A DNA stretch of 64,000 nt from Leifsonia sp. Leaf336 (GCF_001423695.1 NZ_LMOZ01000003.1:663018-727017), one strand, 5' to 3'. Counted from the first letter of the stretch, positions 1 through 8,347 are shown. Program-made: numbers and translations. The notes: generated by a model not told the origin, from the letters alone.

Positions 1-1
1 C

Positions 2-175
2 GGAGCGGCAACCGGAGCGGCAACTAGGGCTCACGGATCCACGGACACCAGGCAGGATGCCGATTTCCTCACGGCGCAGGGACGCGCCTCGCTCTTCGAC
101 GAGGCACTCAAAGGCTCGATCCTGTCACCCGCGACGTGGCGCCAGGCGAGTTCGGCGGTGCGGCAGAAGAGGTGA
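2..175 (+). CDS. fliO: FliO C-terminal end (partial, flagellar export)
   Basis: The frame is open from base 2 to the TGA at 173-175 and encodes the last 57 residues of a protein whose start lies outside the window. The tail contains GSILSPATWRQ, which resembles the end of FliO in Microbacteriaceae as I remember it. FliO is a small membrane protein that helps assemble the FliP ring of the flagellar type III export gate. Its stop overlaps the preferred fliP GTG at 172 (GTGA), as expected for fliO-fliP coupling. The identification rests on this short tail and on position. Confidence 0.65.
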   Translation, partial: GAATGAATRAHGSTDTRQDADFLTAQGRASLFDEALKGSILSPATWRQASSAVRQKR

Positions 176-1056
176 CGGCGACGCGCGCCGAGCTGCGCGC
201 ACCCTTCCGCGCCGCCCTCGGCCGCGCTCACGGCCGGGCCTCCCACCTGCTGCCGCGCCTGGCGGTCGCGGGCGTACTGGTGACGCTCATCGCCGCCGCG
301 TTCGTCCTCCTCTCGGCGACGGCCGCGCACGCGGTGCCGACGCCCGTGCCGACCCCGTCCGGTCCAACCGGCCCGGGAGGCACCGGGGGGATCACCCTCG
401 ACATCAACGGCCCGAACGGCACGCCGAGCACCGCCATTCTCACGCTCGTCGGCATCACGGTGCTCTCCGTGGCGCCCGCCCTGCTGCTGATGATGTCGTC
501 GTTCACCAAGATCTTCGTCGTGCTGGCGATCACCCGGAACGCGCTGGCCCTGCCGTCCATCCCGCCGAACCAGGTGCTCGCGGGACTGTCCCTCTTCCTC
601 AGCCTGTTCATCATGAGCCCGGTGCTGGTCGACATCAACACGACGGCGGTGCAGCCCTACCTCGCCGGGCACATCGACTTCACGGCGGCCCTGCACGCGG
701 CGGAGGCGCCGCTGCGGCACTTCATGTCGTCGCACACGCGCGAGGAGGACATCGCGCTGATGACGCGCGCGGCGGGCCGGCCCAATCCGGACTCGGCGGC
801 GTCCGTGCCGCTGCTGACGCTGATCCCGGCCTTCATGATCTCGGAGCTGCGCGCGGCGTTCATCATCGGCTTCGTCATCTTCGTCCCGTTCCTGGTGATC
901 GACATGGTCGTCTCGGCCGCGCTGATGTCGATGGGCATGATGATGCTTCCGCCGGTGATGATCTCGCTGCCGTTCAAGATCCTGCTGTTCGTGCTCGTCG
1001 ACGGCTGGGGCCTCATCATCACGAGCCTGATCACGAGCTATCGGGGTGGCGGATGA
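172..1056 (+). CDS. fliP: Flagellar export gate protein FliP
   Basis: FliP forms the core of the export gate (FliP5-FliQ4-FliR1) in the cytoplasmic membrane. The 294-residue product has an N-terminal signal-like hydrophobic stretch ending in ATAAHA, then the conserved LLMMSSFTKIFVVL and FMISELRAAFIIGF regions and further membrane helices. GTG at 172 is preferred because it overlaps the fliO stop; an in-frame GTG at 136 would add 12 residues. The stop TGA (1054-1056) overlaps the fliQ ATG at 1053, pointing to translational coupling. Confidence 0.95.
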   Translation: MTATRAELRAPFRAALGRAHGRASHLLPRLAVAGVLVTLIAAAFVLLSATAAHAVPTPVPTPSGPTGPGGTGGITLDINGPNGTPSTAILTLVGITVLSVAPALLLMMSSFTKIFVVLAITRNALALPSIPPNQVLAGLSLFLSLFIMSPVLVDINTTAVQPYLAGHIDFTAALHAAEAPLRHFMSSHTREEDIALMTRAAGRPNPDSAASVPLLTLIPAFMISELRAAFIIGFVIFVPFLVIDMVVSAALMSMGMMMLPPVMISLPFKILLFVLVDGWGLIITSLITSYRGGG

Positions 1057-1328
1057 ACGCGAACGCAGTCCTGGACGTCGCGATGCAGGGCCTCCTGATC
1101 ACCGCCAAACTCGCCGCGCCGATCGTGGTCACCGCGCTGGTGGTGGGCTTCGCGATCTCGCTCATCCAGTCGATCACCCAGATCCAGGAGGTCACCCTCT
1201 CGTTCGTGCCGAAGGCGGCGGCGGTCGCCATCGCCCTGATCATCTGCGGTCAGTGGATGATCTCGGAGCTGATCACCTTCACGCACGTGCTGTTCGAGAA
1301 GATCCCGAACCTGCTCGGGGGCGGCTGA
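1053..1328 (+). CDS. fliQ: Flagellar export gate protein FliQ
   Basis: The 91-residue protein has two membrane helices, the normal FliQ size and layout, with the family segment VVGFAISLIQSITQIQE between them. It packs around FliP/FliR in the export gate. It starts inside the fliP stop (ATGA) and its own TGA (1326-1328) shares one base with the fliR ATG at 1328 (TGATG). The tight spacing indicates one polycistronic unit. Confidence 0.95.
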   Translation: MNANAVLDVAMQGLLITAKLAAPIVVTALVVGFAISLIQSITQIQEVTLSFVPKAAAVAIALIICGQWMISELITFTHVLFEKIPNLLGGG

Positions 1329-2089
1329 TGTCCATCCCGATCGATCTCTCCGCCATCGAGGCGGTCGCGCTGGCGTCGCTGCGGATGGTCGCCTTCCTGG
1401 TGATCGCGCCGCCGTTCTCGTACAACGGCTTCCCCGCCCAGGTGAAGGGGATGCTCGCCATCGGGCTCGCGGTCGCCGTCGCGCCGCGGGTCGGCGCCGG
1501 GTACCACTCCGGCGACCTCGGCGCGTTCCTGCTCGACATGGTGCGCGAGCTCGCCGTGGGCGCGACGCTCGGCTTCCTGGTCTTCGTGGTGTTCGCGGCC
1601 ATCCAGTCGGCCGGCAGCTTCATCGACCTGTTCGGCGGATTCCAGCTGGCGCAGGCGTTCGACCCGCAGGCCATGATCAACGGTGCGCAGTTCACCCGGA
1701 TGTTCCAGCTGACCGCGCTCGCACTGCTGTTCGCCTCCGGGGGCTACCAGCTCATCATCGGCGGCCTGGTGCGCACCTTCGACGCGGTGCCGCTGGCGGC
1801 TGGGATGGACCTGGCCGATCCGGCGAAGGCCATGGTGTCCGGCGTCACCCAGATGTTCCTCTCCGCGCTGCAGATCGCCGGGCCGCTCATCATCGTGCTC
1901 TTCATGGCCGACATGGCGCTCGGCCTCCTCACCCGCGTGGCGCCGGCGCTCAACGCGTTCGCGCTCGGCTTCCCGCTGAAGATCATGCTGACCGTCGTGC
2001 TCTCGACCGTGGTGTTCGTGGCTCTGCCCGGCGTGGTCGGCTCGCTGACCGACACCGCCGTGAAGACCATGCTGGGGGTGACCAAGTGA
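1328..2089 (+). CDS. fliR: Flagellar export gate protein FliR
   Basis: The 253-residue polytopic membrane protein has the usual FliR length. Recognisable features are the N-terminal LRMVAFLVIAPPFSYNGFPAQVKGML region, the GFQLAQAFDPQ segment and the late AFALGFPLKIML helix. FliR completes the export gate with FliP and FliQ and contacts FlhB. The stop TGA (2087-2089) overlaps the flhB GTG at 2086. Confidence 0.95.
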   Translation: MSIPIDLSAIEAVALASLRMVAFLVIAPPFSYNGFPAQVKGMLAIGLAVAVAPRVGAGYHSGDLGAFLLDMVRELAVGATLGFLVFVVFAAIQSAGSFIDLFGGFQLAQAFDPQAMINGAQFTRMFQLTALALLFASGGYQLIIGGLVRTFDAVPLAAGMDLADPAKAMVSGVTQMFLSALQIAGPLIIVLFMADMALGLLTRVAPALNAFALGFPLKIMLTVVLSTVVFVALPGVVGSLTDTAVKTMLGVTK

Positions 2090-3231
2090 GCGACGCGCAG
2101 GAACGCACCGAACAGGCGACGGACAAGCGGATGAGGGAGGCTCGCTCCAAGGGGCGCCTCGCCAAGTCCACCGATCTGACCGCGTGGGTCGGCGTCGGCG
2201 CCGCGGCGGTGATGCTGCCGTTCACGATTCAGAAGAGCAGCGATGCCGCGGTCGACCAGCTCTTCACGGTGCGGTCGGTCATCGAGAGTCCCGACCCGGC
2301 GAAGGCGCTCGTCGCCCTGGGCGACGGGCTCGGCAGCATCATGGCCACCGTCGGGCCGCTGCTGGCGGTCGGCGCGATCGCGGTCATCGGTGCGGCGGCC
2401 GCGCAGGGCGGCATCCACTTCAAGAGGCTGTCGCCCAAGTTCGAGCAGTTCAACATCGTCAGCGGCGTCGCCCGGGTGTTCGGGATGCGCGCGCTCTGGG
2501 AGGGCGCGAAGACGCTGCTCAAGTCGGCGGTCGTGGGCATCGGGCTGTTCCTGGTCGTCCAGGGGCTGATGCCGGTGCTGCTGACCTCCGGGATGATGCC
2601 CATCGCCGCGCTGCTGTCGGCGGCGGGAGGCGGTGCGGCCGGCCTCCTGCAGGCGGCGGTCGGCGCCGGGCTCGTGCTCGCCGCCCTCGACGTGCTGGTC
2701 GTCATGCGCCGCAACCGCAAGCACACCCGCATGACCAAGCGCGAGGTGCGCGACGAGCACAAGAACTCGGACGGCGATCCGCTGATCCGGTCGCAGCGGC
2801 GCTCGCGCCAGCTGGCGATGAGCCGCAACCGCATGATCGCGGCGATCGGCCAGTCGGATGTGGTGCTCGTGAACCCGACCCACTACGCCGTCGCGATCGT
2901 CTACGAGCCGGGCAAGTCGGCGCCGCGTGTCGTCGCGAAGGGCGCGGGCGCGGTCGCGCTGCGCATCCGCGAGAAGGCGGAGGAGGAGCGGGTGCCGGTA
3001 GTCAAGGACATCCCGCTCACCCGCGCTCTGCACGCCGCCTGCCGGCTCGGCGACGAGATCCCGGTCGAGCTCTACAACGCGGTGGCGCGCGTGCTGGCGT
3101 TCGTCATGTCGCTCAAGGCGCGCGGCGCCGCCGCCGGCGTCCACACCATGCAGACCCCGTCGCACGTCCCGGCGCCGGCTCCCGCACGTTCCCCCGCACC
3201 CGCACCCGCACCCGCAGGAGGTCTCCGATGA
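2086..3231 (+). CDS. flhB: Flagellar export switch protein FlhB
   Basis: FlhB switches substrate specificity of the flagellar secretion apparatus after autocleavage. The 381-residue protein has the N-terminal ERTEQATDKRMREARSKG motif, four membrane helices, and a cytoplasmic domain with the cleavage motif NPTH at residues 263-266. The C-terminal tail is a Pro-Ala stretch encoded by ACCCGC hexamer repeats (about 3198-3216), which may vary in length. The start is GTG (GTGA overlap with fliR), and the tail coding region also contains the GGAGG used by flhA. Confidence 0.96.
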   Translation: MSDAQERTEQATDKRMREARSKGRLAKSTDLTAWVGVGAAAVMLPFTIQKSSDAAVDQLFTVRSVIESPDPAKALVALGDGLGSIMATVGPLLAVGAIAVIGAAAAQGGIHFKRLSPKFEQFNIVSGVARVFGMRALWEGAKTLLKSAVVGIGLFLVVQGLMPVLLTSGMMPIAALLSAAGGGAAGLLQAAVGAGLVLAALDVLVVMRRNRKHTRMTKREVRDEHKNSDGDPLIRSQRRSRQLAMSRNRMIAAIGQSDVVLVNPTHYAVAIVYEPGKSAPRVVAKGAGAVALRIREKAEEERVPVVKDIPLTRALHAACRLGDEIPVELYNAVARVLAFVMSLKARGAAAGVHTMQTPSHVPAPAPARSPAPAPAPAGGLR

Positions 3232-5276
3232 AGTCCACAGCGAGCAAGGTCGCGGTGCCGATCGGCGTCGTCGGCATCATCATGCTGCTCGTGGTGCCGG
3301 TGCCCGCCTGGCTCCTCGACACCCTCATCATCGTCAACATCATGCTGGCGCTGGTGATCCTGCTCACGACGATGTTCGTCAAGAAGCCGCTCGACTTCTC
3401 GGTGTTCCCGTCGCTCCTGCTGGTCGCGACGCTGTTCCGGCTGGGGCTCAACGTGGCCTCCACCCGGCTCGTGCTCGGCGACGGCTACGCCGGCCAGGTC
3501 ATCCAGGCGTTCGGTCACGTGGCGGTCGGCGGGTCGATCATCATCGGCGCGGTCGTGTTCCTGATCCTGATCGTGATCCAGTTCATCGTCGTCACCAAGG
3601 GCGCCGAGCGCGTCGCGGAGGTCGGCGCCCGCTTCACGCTCGACGCCATGCCGGGCAAGCAGATGGCCATCGACGCCGACCTCAACGCCGGCCTCATCAC
3701 CGAGGAGCAGGCCAGGGCCCGGCGTGCGGAGGTCTCGGCGGAGGCCGACTTCTACGGCGCCATGGACGGCGCGAGCAAGTTCGTCAAGGGCGACGCGATC
3801 GCCGGCATCCTCATCATCGTCATCAACGTGGTCGGCGGCATCGCGATCGGCATGATCCAGCGCGGCATGCAGATCGGCGACGCAGTCAACTCGTACACGC
3901 TGCTCACGATCGGCGACGGGCTCGTCACCCAGATCCCCGCGCTGCTGATGGCCGTCTCCACAGGCATGATCGTCACGCGATCCAACGCGGAGAGCGACAT
4001 CGGCACGACCGCGAGCGGCCAGCTCGGCCAGTCCCGCAACGCGCTGACCATCGCCGGCTGCGCGGCGATCGTGATGGCGCTCATCCCGGGGATGCCGCCC
4101 ATCCCGTTCGTGCTCGTCGGCGGCCTGCTCGTGCTCGCCGCCCAGCGGATCAAGACCACGCAGGCCGCCGAGAAGAAGGCGAAGGCTGCCCAGGCGGCCG
4201 TGCAGAACGCCGGCAAGTCCGAGACGACGGAAGACCTCATCGATCAGATGCGCGTGCACGCGCTCGAGATCACCCTCGCGCCCGACCTCGTCGACATCGT
4301 GAGCGGCGCGTCCGACGACCTGCTCGCCCGCGTGCGGGCGCTGCGCCGCAAGATCGCGCTCGAGCTCGGTTTGATCGTGCCGCCGGTGCGCACGCGCGAC
4401 AGCGCCGAGCTGCCGCCCTCCACGTACGTGATCAAGATCGCCGGGGTGGAGGCCGGCCGCGGCCAGGCGCCGGGCGGCCGCGTACTCGCCCTCGGCGACG
4501 CGCTCGACGGCCTCCCAGGCACTCCGACGGTCGAGCCGGTGTTCGGCCTCCCGGCCAAGTGGGTGCCGTCCGAGATGCGGCACAGCGCCGAGCTGGGCGG
4601 GGCGACGGTGATCGACCGGGTCTCCGTGCTGATCACGCACCTGTCGTCAATCATCACCTCCAACGCCGCCCGCCTGCTGACCCGGGAGGACGTGCGCCAG
4701 CTCACGGAGGCCGTCAAGCAGGTCAACGCGCCCGCGGTCGAGGAGCTGGTGCCGAACCTCCTGTCGTTGGCGGAGGTGCAGCGCGTGCTGCAGGGGCTGC
4801 TCGCCGAACAGGTGCCGATCAACGACCTCCCGCGCATCCTGGAGGCGCTGGCGCTGCGGGCCAAGCTGTCGAACGACCCGGAGGGCCTGATCGAGGCCGC
4901 CCGCGCGGCGCTCGGGCCGGCGGTGGTCGCGCCGCACATCGACGGCGGGACGCTGCGCGTGATCATGATCGACCCCGGGCTGGAGCAGTCGATGTTGGAG
5001 GGCCTCCGGCCGGGCGAGGGCGGCATGCAGATCGTCATGGACCCGTTGCGCCTGGAGGCCGTGCTCGCCTCGGTGCGGCAGACGGCGGCGCAGCTCGACG
5101 AGGCCAACGTGTCGGCGGTGCTGGTGTGCGCGCCGGCGCTGCGGCCTGCCATCCGACGCCTGGTCGCGGGCCAGCTCTCCGGGCTCGCGGTGCTGAGCTA
5201 TCAGGAGGTCGGCGCGGCGCAGGCGGCCATCGAGACGGTCGGGGTGGTGAGAGGTGCGGAGTCGATCGCGGCCTGA
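3228..5276 (+). CDS. flhA: Flagellar export gate/chaperone receptor FlhA
   Basis: FlhA forms the nonameric ring that receives chaperone-substrate complexes and uses the proton gradient. The 682-residue product has the normal length: about eight N-terminal membrane helices, the conserved cytoplasmic loop with ARARRAEVSAEADFYGAMDG (FHIPEP family signature region), and a large C-terminal cytosolic domain. The start ATG overlaps the flhB stop and is preceded by GCAGGAGG at 3214-3221. It is the last confidently named export gene of the operon; its end overlaps the next reading frame by 23 nt. Confidence 0.96.
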   Translation: MKSTASKVAVPIGVVGIIMLLVVPVPAWLLDTLIIVNIMLALVILLTTMFVKKPLDFSVFPSLLLVATLFRLGLNVASTRLVLGDGYAGQVIQAFGHVAVGGSIIIGAVVFLILIVIQFIVVTKGAERVAEVGARFTLDAMPGKQMAIDADLNAGLITEEQARARRAEVSAEADFYGAMDGASKFVKGDAIAGILIIVINVVGGIAIGMIQRGMQIGDAVNSYTLLTIGDGLVTQIPALLMAVSTGMIVTRSNAESDIGTTASGQLGQSRNALTIAGCAAIVMALIPGMPPIPFVLVGGLLVLAAQRIKTTQAAEKKAKAAQAAVQNAGKSETTEDLIDQMRVHALEITLAPDLVDIVSGASDDLLARVRALRRKIALELGLIVPPVRTRDSAELPPSTYVIKIAGVEAGRGQAPGGRVLALGDALDGLPGTPTVEPVFGLPAKWVPSEMRHSAELGGATVIDRVSVLITHLSSIITSNAARLLTREDVRQLTEAVKQVNAPAVEELVPNLLSLAEVQRVLQGLLAEQVPINDLPRILEALALRAKLSNDPEGLIEAARAALGPAVVAPHIDGGTLRVIMIDPGLEQSMLEGLRPGEGGMQIVMDPLRLEAVLASVRQTAAQLDEANVSAVLVCAPALRPAIRRLVAGQLSGLAVLSYQEVGAAQAAIETVGVVRGAESIAA

Positions 5277-6045
5277 GTGGCTCGGGGGCGACCTCGGCGA
5301 CCTCGGCGACCGCGAGGACGAGGTGCTGCCGGCGGTGTCGACCTCCTCGCAGGCGTTCGCGGCGATCCTCGACGACCTCGTGCGCGCCGTCGACGCCGAC
5401 GTTCCCCCCGCCACCGCCTCCGTCGGCACCCCCACCTCCACCCGCCCCGCGTCGCCGAAGGGCACGTGGTTGTCACTTTCGGACCCCGAAAGCGACAACG
5501 ACGTGCCCCTCGAGCGTCCAAGTTCGAGCGCCGGGGGCGTGCTGGTGCAGCGGGCCGCGCCGGGCCGACTCCGCGGCAAGGGCGACCTGACGCTGGTCGT
5601 CGGTCTGGGCGCGGACGCGCAGGCGGCGGCCACGATCCTCGCGGCCTCGGCGGACGCCGACGTGCTCGCGGTCGCCGACCGGCGCGAGGCGCTCGCCGCA
5701 CGTGCCGAGGGCGTGCGTCGCGAGTGCGCGATCGTCGGCGTGGTCGAGCTGCCGCGGGTGGATGCCGTGCCGGCGCTCTCCGCCTCCCTCGCCGGCATCG
5801 AGCCCGACCAGGTCTGGGTCGCCGTCGACGTCAGCCGCAGGCTCGACGACACCGTCGTCTGGGTGCGTGCCGTGGACGCCGTTCTCGCCGTCGACGGAAT
5901 CGCCGCCCACGGCGCCGCGCTGACCGCGACACCCTGGGCGGTCGGCGCGCTCGGCCTCCCGCTGCTGTGGCTGGACGCCCCTCCCGGGCCGCCCTCCACT
6001 GCCGCGACCAGCTGGCAGGACATGCCGACTTCGACCTCCCGCTGA
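5254..6045 (+). CDS. Unrecognised protein between flhA and csrA, carrying a palindromic insert
   Basis: The 263-residue frame starts with GTG inside flhA and ends 45 nt before csrA. I do not recognise a family. The first 25 residues contain a GDLGDLGD repeat. Residues about 68-86 are encoded by the 57-bp palindromic element described separately. The rest (LTLVVGLGADAQAAATILAAS onward) has alternating strands and helices like a Rossmann or P-loop fold, but no intact Walker A is visible. Its place is where FlhF-type flagellar GTPases often sit, so a degenerate relative is possible but unproven. The start is uncertain. Confidence 0.6.
   Translation: MRSRSRPEWLGGDLGDLGDREDEVLPAVSTSSQAFAAILDDLVRAVDADVPPATASVGTPTSTRPASPKGTWLSLSDPESDNDVPLERPSSSAGGVLVQRAAPGRLRGKGDLTLVVGLGADAQAAATILAASADADVLAVADRREALAARAEGVRRECAIVGVVELPRVDAVPALSASLAGIEPDQVWVAVDVSRRLDDTVVWVRAVDAVLAVDGIAAHGAALTATPWAVGALGLPLLWLDAPPGPPSTAATSWQDMPTSTSR
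5456..5512. repeat. 57-bp palindromic element, copy A (in frame inside a gene)
   Basis: The arms are 5460-5482 and 5486-5508 with a 3-nt loop. The left arm starts GGGCACGTGGTTGTC and the right arm ends GACAACGACGTGCCC; two mismatches interrupt the stem, one at arm position 9. CGAA and CTCG tetranucleotides flank the arms, giving 57 bp, exactly 19 codons. It is read in frame in the gene at 5254-6045 as PKGTWLSLSDPESDNDVPL. Copies B and C share both arms and the total length. Confidence 0.9.
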
Positions 6046-6090
6046 CACCAGGTTCTGCCGCGGGGCCGCGCCGCCGGATAGGCTGGTCCA

Positions 6091-6327
6091 ATGCTGGTAT
6101 TGACGCGGAAAATCGGGGAGCGCGTGCTCATCGGCGACGACATCGTCGTGACCATCCTCGACGTCCGCGGCGACGGCGTGCGCGTCGGCATCGACGCCCC
6201 GCGCGGCATCCGCATCCAGCGTGACGAGGTCGTGCAGGCCGTCAGCGAGGCCAATCAGGAGGCTCGCGAGCACGCGGCCGCCGCCGACGATCCCGAGGAA
6301 CTTATCAAGAAGTCCCTAGGCCTGTAG
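6091..6327 (+). CDS. csrA: Carbon storage regulator CsrA (RsmA)
   Basis: CsrA is a small dimeric RNA-binding protein that blocks translation of target mRNAs, classically flagellin in Gram-positive bacteria. The 78-residue product begins MLVLTRKIGERVLIGDDI and contains GVRVGIDAPRGIRIQRDEV, both hallmark CsrA segments, followed by a helical, Ala/Glu-rich tail. Location after the flagellar export genes fits a flagellar role. No Shine-Dalgarno precedes the ATG; TAGGCT at 6079-6084 lies 6 nt upstream, so a leaderless transcript from an internal promoter is likely. Confidence 0.96.
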   Translation: MLVLTRKIGERVLIGDDIVVTILDVRGDGVRVGIDAPRGIRIQRDEVVQAVSEANQEAREHAAAADDPEELIKKSLGL

Positions 6328-6349
6328 AGGCGCAAATCCTCCACCGAAG

Positions 6350-7108
6350 CTAGGCGATGCCGCCGCCGTCGGCGACGAGCGCGGTGCCGGTGACGTACGA
6401 CGACTCATCGCTCGCGAGCCAGACGACCGCCGCGGCGATCTCGGAGGGCTCGCCCATCCGCCGCAGCGGCCGGTCGGCCGCCTCCGCGAGGAACGAGCCG
6501 GTCTCCTGACCCAGCTGACGCGCCTCGTCGCGCAGCATCCCCGTGTTGACGTCGCCGGGGTTGATCGAGTTGACGCGGATCCCCTGCGGGCCGTGGTCGA
6601 TCGCGAGCGCGCGGGTCATGTTCACCACGGCGCCCTTGGAGGCGCAGTACGAGATCGCCTGCCCGCCGCCCTTGAGCCCCCAGCCGCTGCCCGTGTTGAT
6701 GATGGAGCCCTTGCCTGCCGCGGCCATCACCGGGACGACGTGCTTGCACATCAGGAAGACGCCGCGCACATTGACGCCGAAGACGCGGTCCCACTCCTCG
6801 ACCGTGGTCTCCACGGCCGTGGTCCGGCGGATGATTCCGGCGTTGTTGAACGACACGTCGATGCCGCCGAACGCTTCGACGGTCGCCGCCACCACGCGCT
6901 CGACGTCGGCCTCGGCCGAGACGTCGGCGCCGAACGCGATCGCCTCGCCGCCCCCGGCGCGGATCTCCGCGGCGACGGCCTCAGCGGCATCCTGCTGCAG
7001 ATCGACGACCGCGACCCGCGCGCCCTCCGCGGCGAAGGCGAGGGAGGTGGCGCGGCCGATGCCGCCTGCCCCTCCGGTGACGATGGCGGACTTGCCGGCT
7101 AGACGCAT
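6350..7108 (-). CDS. Short-chain dehydrogenase/reductase (SDR)
   Basis: This 252-residue classical SDR has the NAD(P)-binding motif TGGAGGIGRA near the N-terminus, NNAG at the end of strand 4, and the catalytic Ser with YCASK. An Asp after strand 2 (VVDL) suggests NAD rather than NADP. The C-terminus ASDESSYVTGTALVADGGG is typical of the glucose/3-oxoacyl dehydrogenase-like group, but the substrate cannot be told. It overlaps the end of the AcoX-like gene by 10 nt and is the last gene of the gcvPA-gcvPB unit. It converges on csrA. Confidence 0.85.
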   Translation of the reverse strand: MRLAGKSAIVTGGAGGIGRATSLAFAAEGARVAVVDLQQDAAEAVAAEIRAGGGEAIAFGADVSAEADVERVVAATVEAFGGIDVSFNNAGIIRRTTAVETTVEEWDRVFGVNVRGVFLMCKHVVPVMAAAGKGSIINTGSGWGLKGGGQAISYCASKGAVVNMTRALAIDHGPQGIRVNSINPGDVNTGMLRDEARQLGQETGSFLAEAADRPLRRMGEPSEIAAAVVWLASDESSYVTGTALVADGGGIA

Positions 7109-8316
7109 TCGGGTTCTCCTTCGATGGGGGCCGCCGAAGCGGCATTGACAGGGTAGAGGCTCGTGCCGGCGGGTCCGGTGACCACGGTGACGTGGCCGGC
7201 CAGGTGCCGATCGAGCGCGGTGTCGCCGGTGTCGACCAGGAGCGGCCGGCCGGCGAGGTCGATGAGTTTCTGCTCGGTGGCGACGACGAGCAGGGGGTGG
7301 TCGCCCAGTTCCGAGATCACCCGGGCCGAGAGCTGCTGGTTGCCGCGGCCGAGCAGGAAGCCCTGGCCGCCGATGACGGTGACGATCGCCTGCGCGTCGT
7401 GCCCGGAGACCGCTTCGTAGGCCTGCTGCTCGGTGACGTCGCGGGCGAGCAGCTTCCCATCTTGGATGACGTCGACGCCGAGCGGGGAGGTGTCGAGACC
7501 GAGGAGGCGGCCGAGCTCGACGGTCGTCCCTCCGGGGCCGAGGAGGTAGCGGGTGCCGGCTCGCAGGCGATCGGCGGCGCCCGTGGCCGCCCGGCGCACC
7601 GCATCCTGGGCGCTCGCCGGCGTCGGCGCTTTGCGCGCCTGCGTCCGCCCGGCAGCGACCGGCACAGGGACGAGGGCGAAGAGCAGGGGCTCGGGCCGGC
7701 CTGCTCGCAGCAGCTCCTCGTCGAGGTCGAGCACCTCGGCCTCCGCCGTCGGGAGGCCGTGATCCAGCCAGTCGGCAGCTAGAGCGCCGGCCGCAGCGGG
7801 GCCTACGGCGAAACAGCCCGAATACATCTTGACCCCGGCCGGGATGCCGAGCATCGGCGTGCCGGAGGGGAGCCCGCGGGCGACGTCGCGGGCGGTGCCG
7901 TCGCCGCCCGCGAACAGGACGAGCGAGGCGCCGGCCGCGTGCAGCGCTGCCGCCGCGCGGGCCGTGTCGTCCCCGGTCGTCCCGAACCCGCCGCCGAGGG
8001 GCACGTTGTTGTCGCTTGCCGGCGTCGAAAGTGACAACGACGTGCCCTTCGGGAGGGCCGGAGGCGTGTATACGACGCGAGGCATGAGTCCGGCGGAGTG
8101 CACGGCGTCTTCGCCGAGCGCGCCTGCGGCCGTGAGCACCTCGGTGCCCGGCCGGGCGACGGCCAGCACCCGGAGCGCCTCCACCGCCCGGTCGCCGGCC
8201 CGTGCCCGCCCGCCGCGGCGCAGCGCCTCGCGCTGCACCGCGACGCCGTCGCTCCCGGCGAGGCCCGCGGGCCCGCCGATGCCGGCGACGGGGTTGACGA
8301 TCACCCCGATCTTCAC
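7099..8316 (-). CDS. AcoX-like ATP-NAD kinase family protein
   Basis: The start GTG gives VKIGVIVNPVAGIGG, the usual opening of the ATP-NAD kinase/AcoX family; an upstream ATG at 8418 would run back into gcvPB and is rejected. The diphosphate-binding GGDGTARD lies near residues 134-141. At 405 residues it is longer than I recall for the family (about 370), partly because the 57-bp palindromic element adds 19 residues around 88-107. It lies 31 nt after gcvPB and overlaps the SDR start, so it probably belongs to that operon. The phosphoryl acceptor of AcoX proteins is not established. Confidence 0.78.
   Translation of the reverse strand: MKIGVIVNPVAGIGGPAGLAGSDGVAVQREALRRGGRARAGDRAVEALRVLAVARPGTEVLTAAGALGEDAVHSAGLMPRVVYTPPALPKGTSLSLSTPASDNNVPLGGGFGTTGDDTARAAAALHAAGASLVLFAGGDGTARDVARGLPSGTPMLGIPAGVKMYSGCFAVGPAAAGALAADWLDHGLPTAEAEVLDLDEELLRAGRPEPLLFALVPVPVAAGRTQARKAPTPASAQDAVRRAATGAADRLRAGTRYLLGPGGTTVELGRLLGLDTSPLGVDVIQDGKLLARDVTEQQAYEAVSGHDAQAIVTVIGGQGFLLGRGNQQLSARVISELGDHPLLVVATEQKLIDLAGRPLLVDTGDTALDRHLAGHVTVVTGPAGTSLYPVNAASAAPIEGEPECV
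7995..8051. repeat. 57-bp palindromic element, copy B (in frame inside a gene)
   Basis: The outer arms are 7999-8017 and 8029-8047 (19 bp with two G:T-type wobbles), flanked by CGAG and TTCG to give the same 57-bp span. The left arm is GGGCACGTTGTTGTC; the right arm ends GACAACGACGTGCCC. The host gene is on the minus strand and reads it as PKGTSLSLSTPASDNNVPL, nearly the same peptide that copy A gives on the plus strand. Confidence 0.9.
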
Positions 8317-8347
8317 GGCTGCACCGCCGATCGCCGCGCCAGCGGGC

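Noticed and set aside
31-735. Long minus-strand frames opposite fliP to flhA (also 1744-3165 and 3072-4640)
   Set aside because: They are antisense shadows of confidently identified flagellar genes, rich in Arg, Gly and His, with no family motif.
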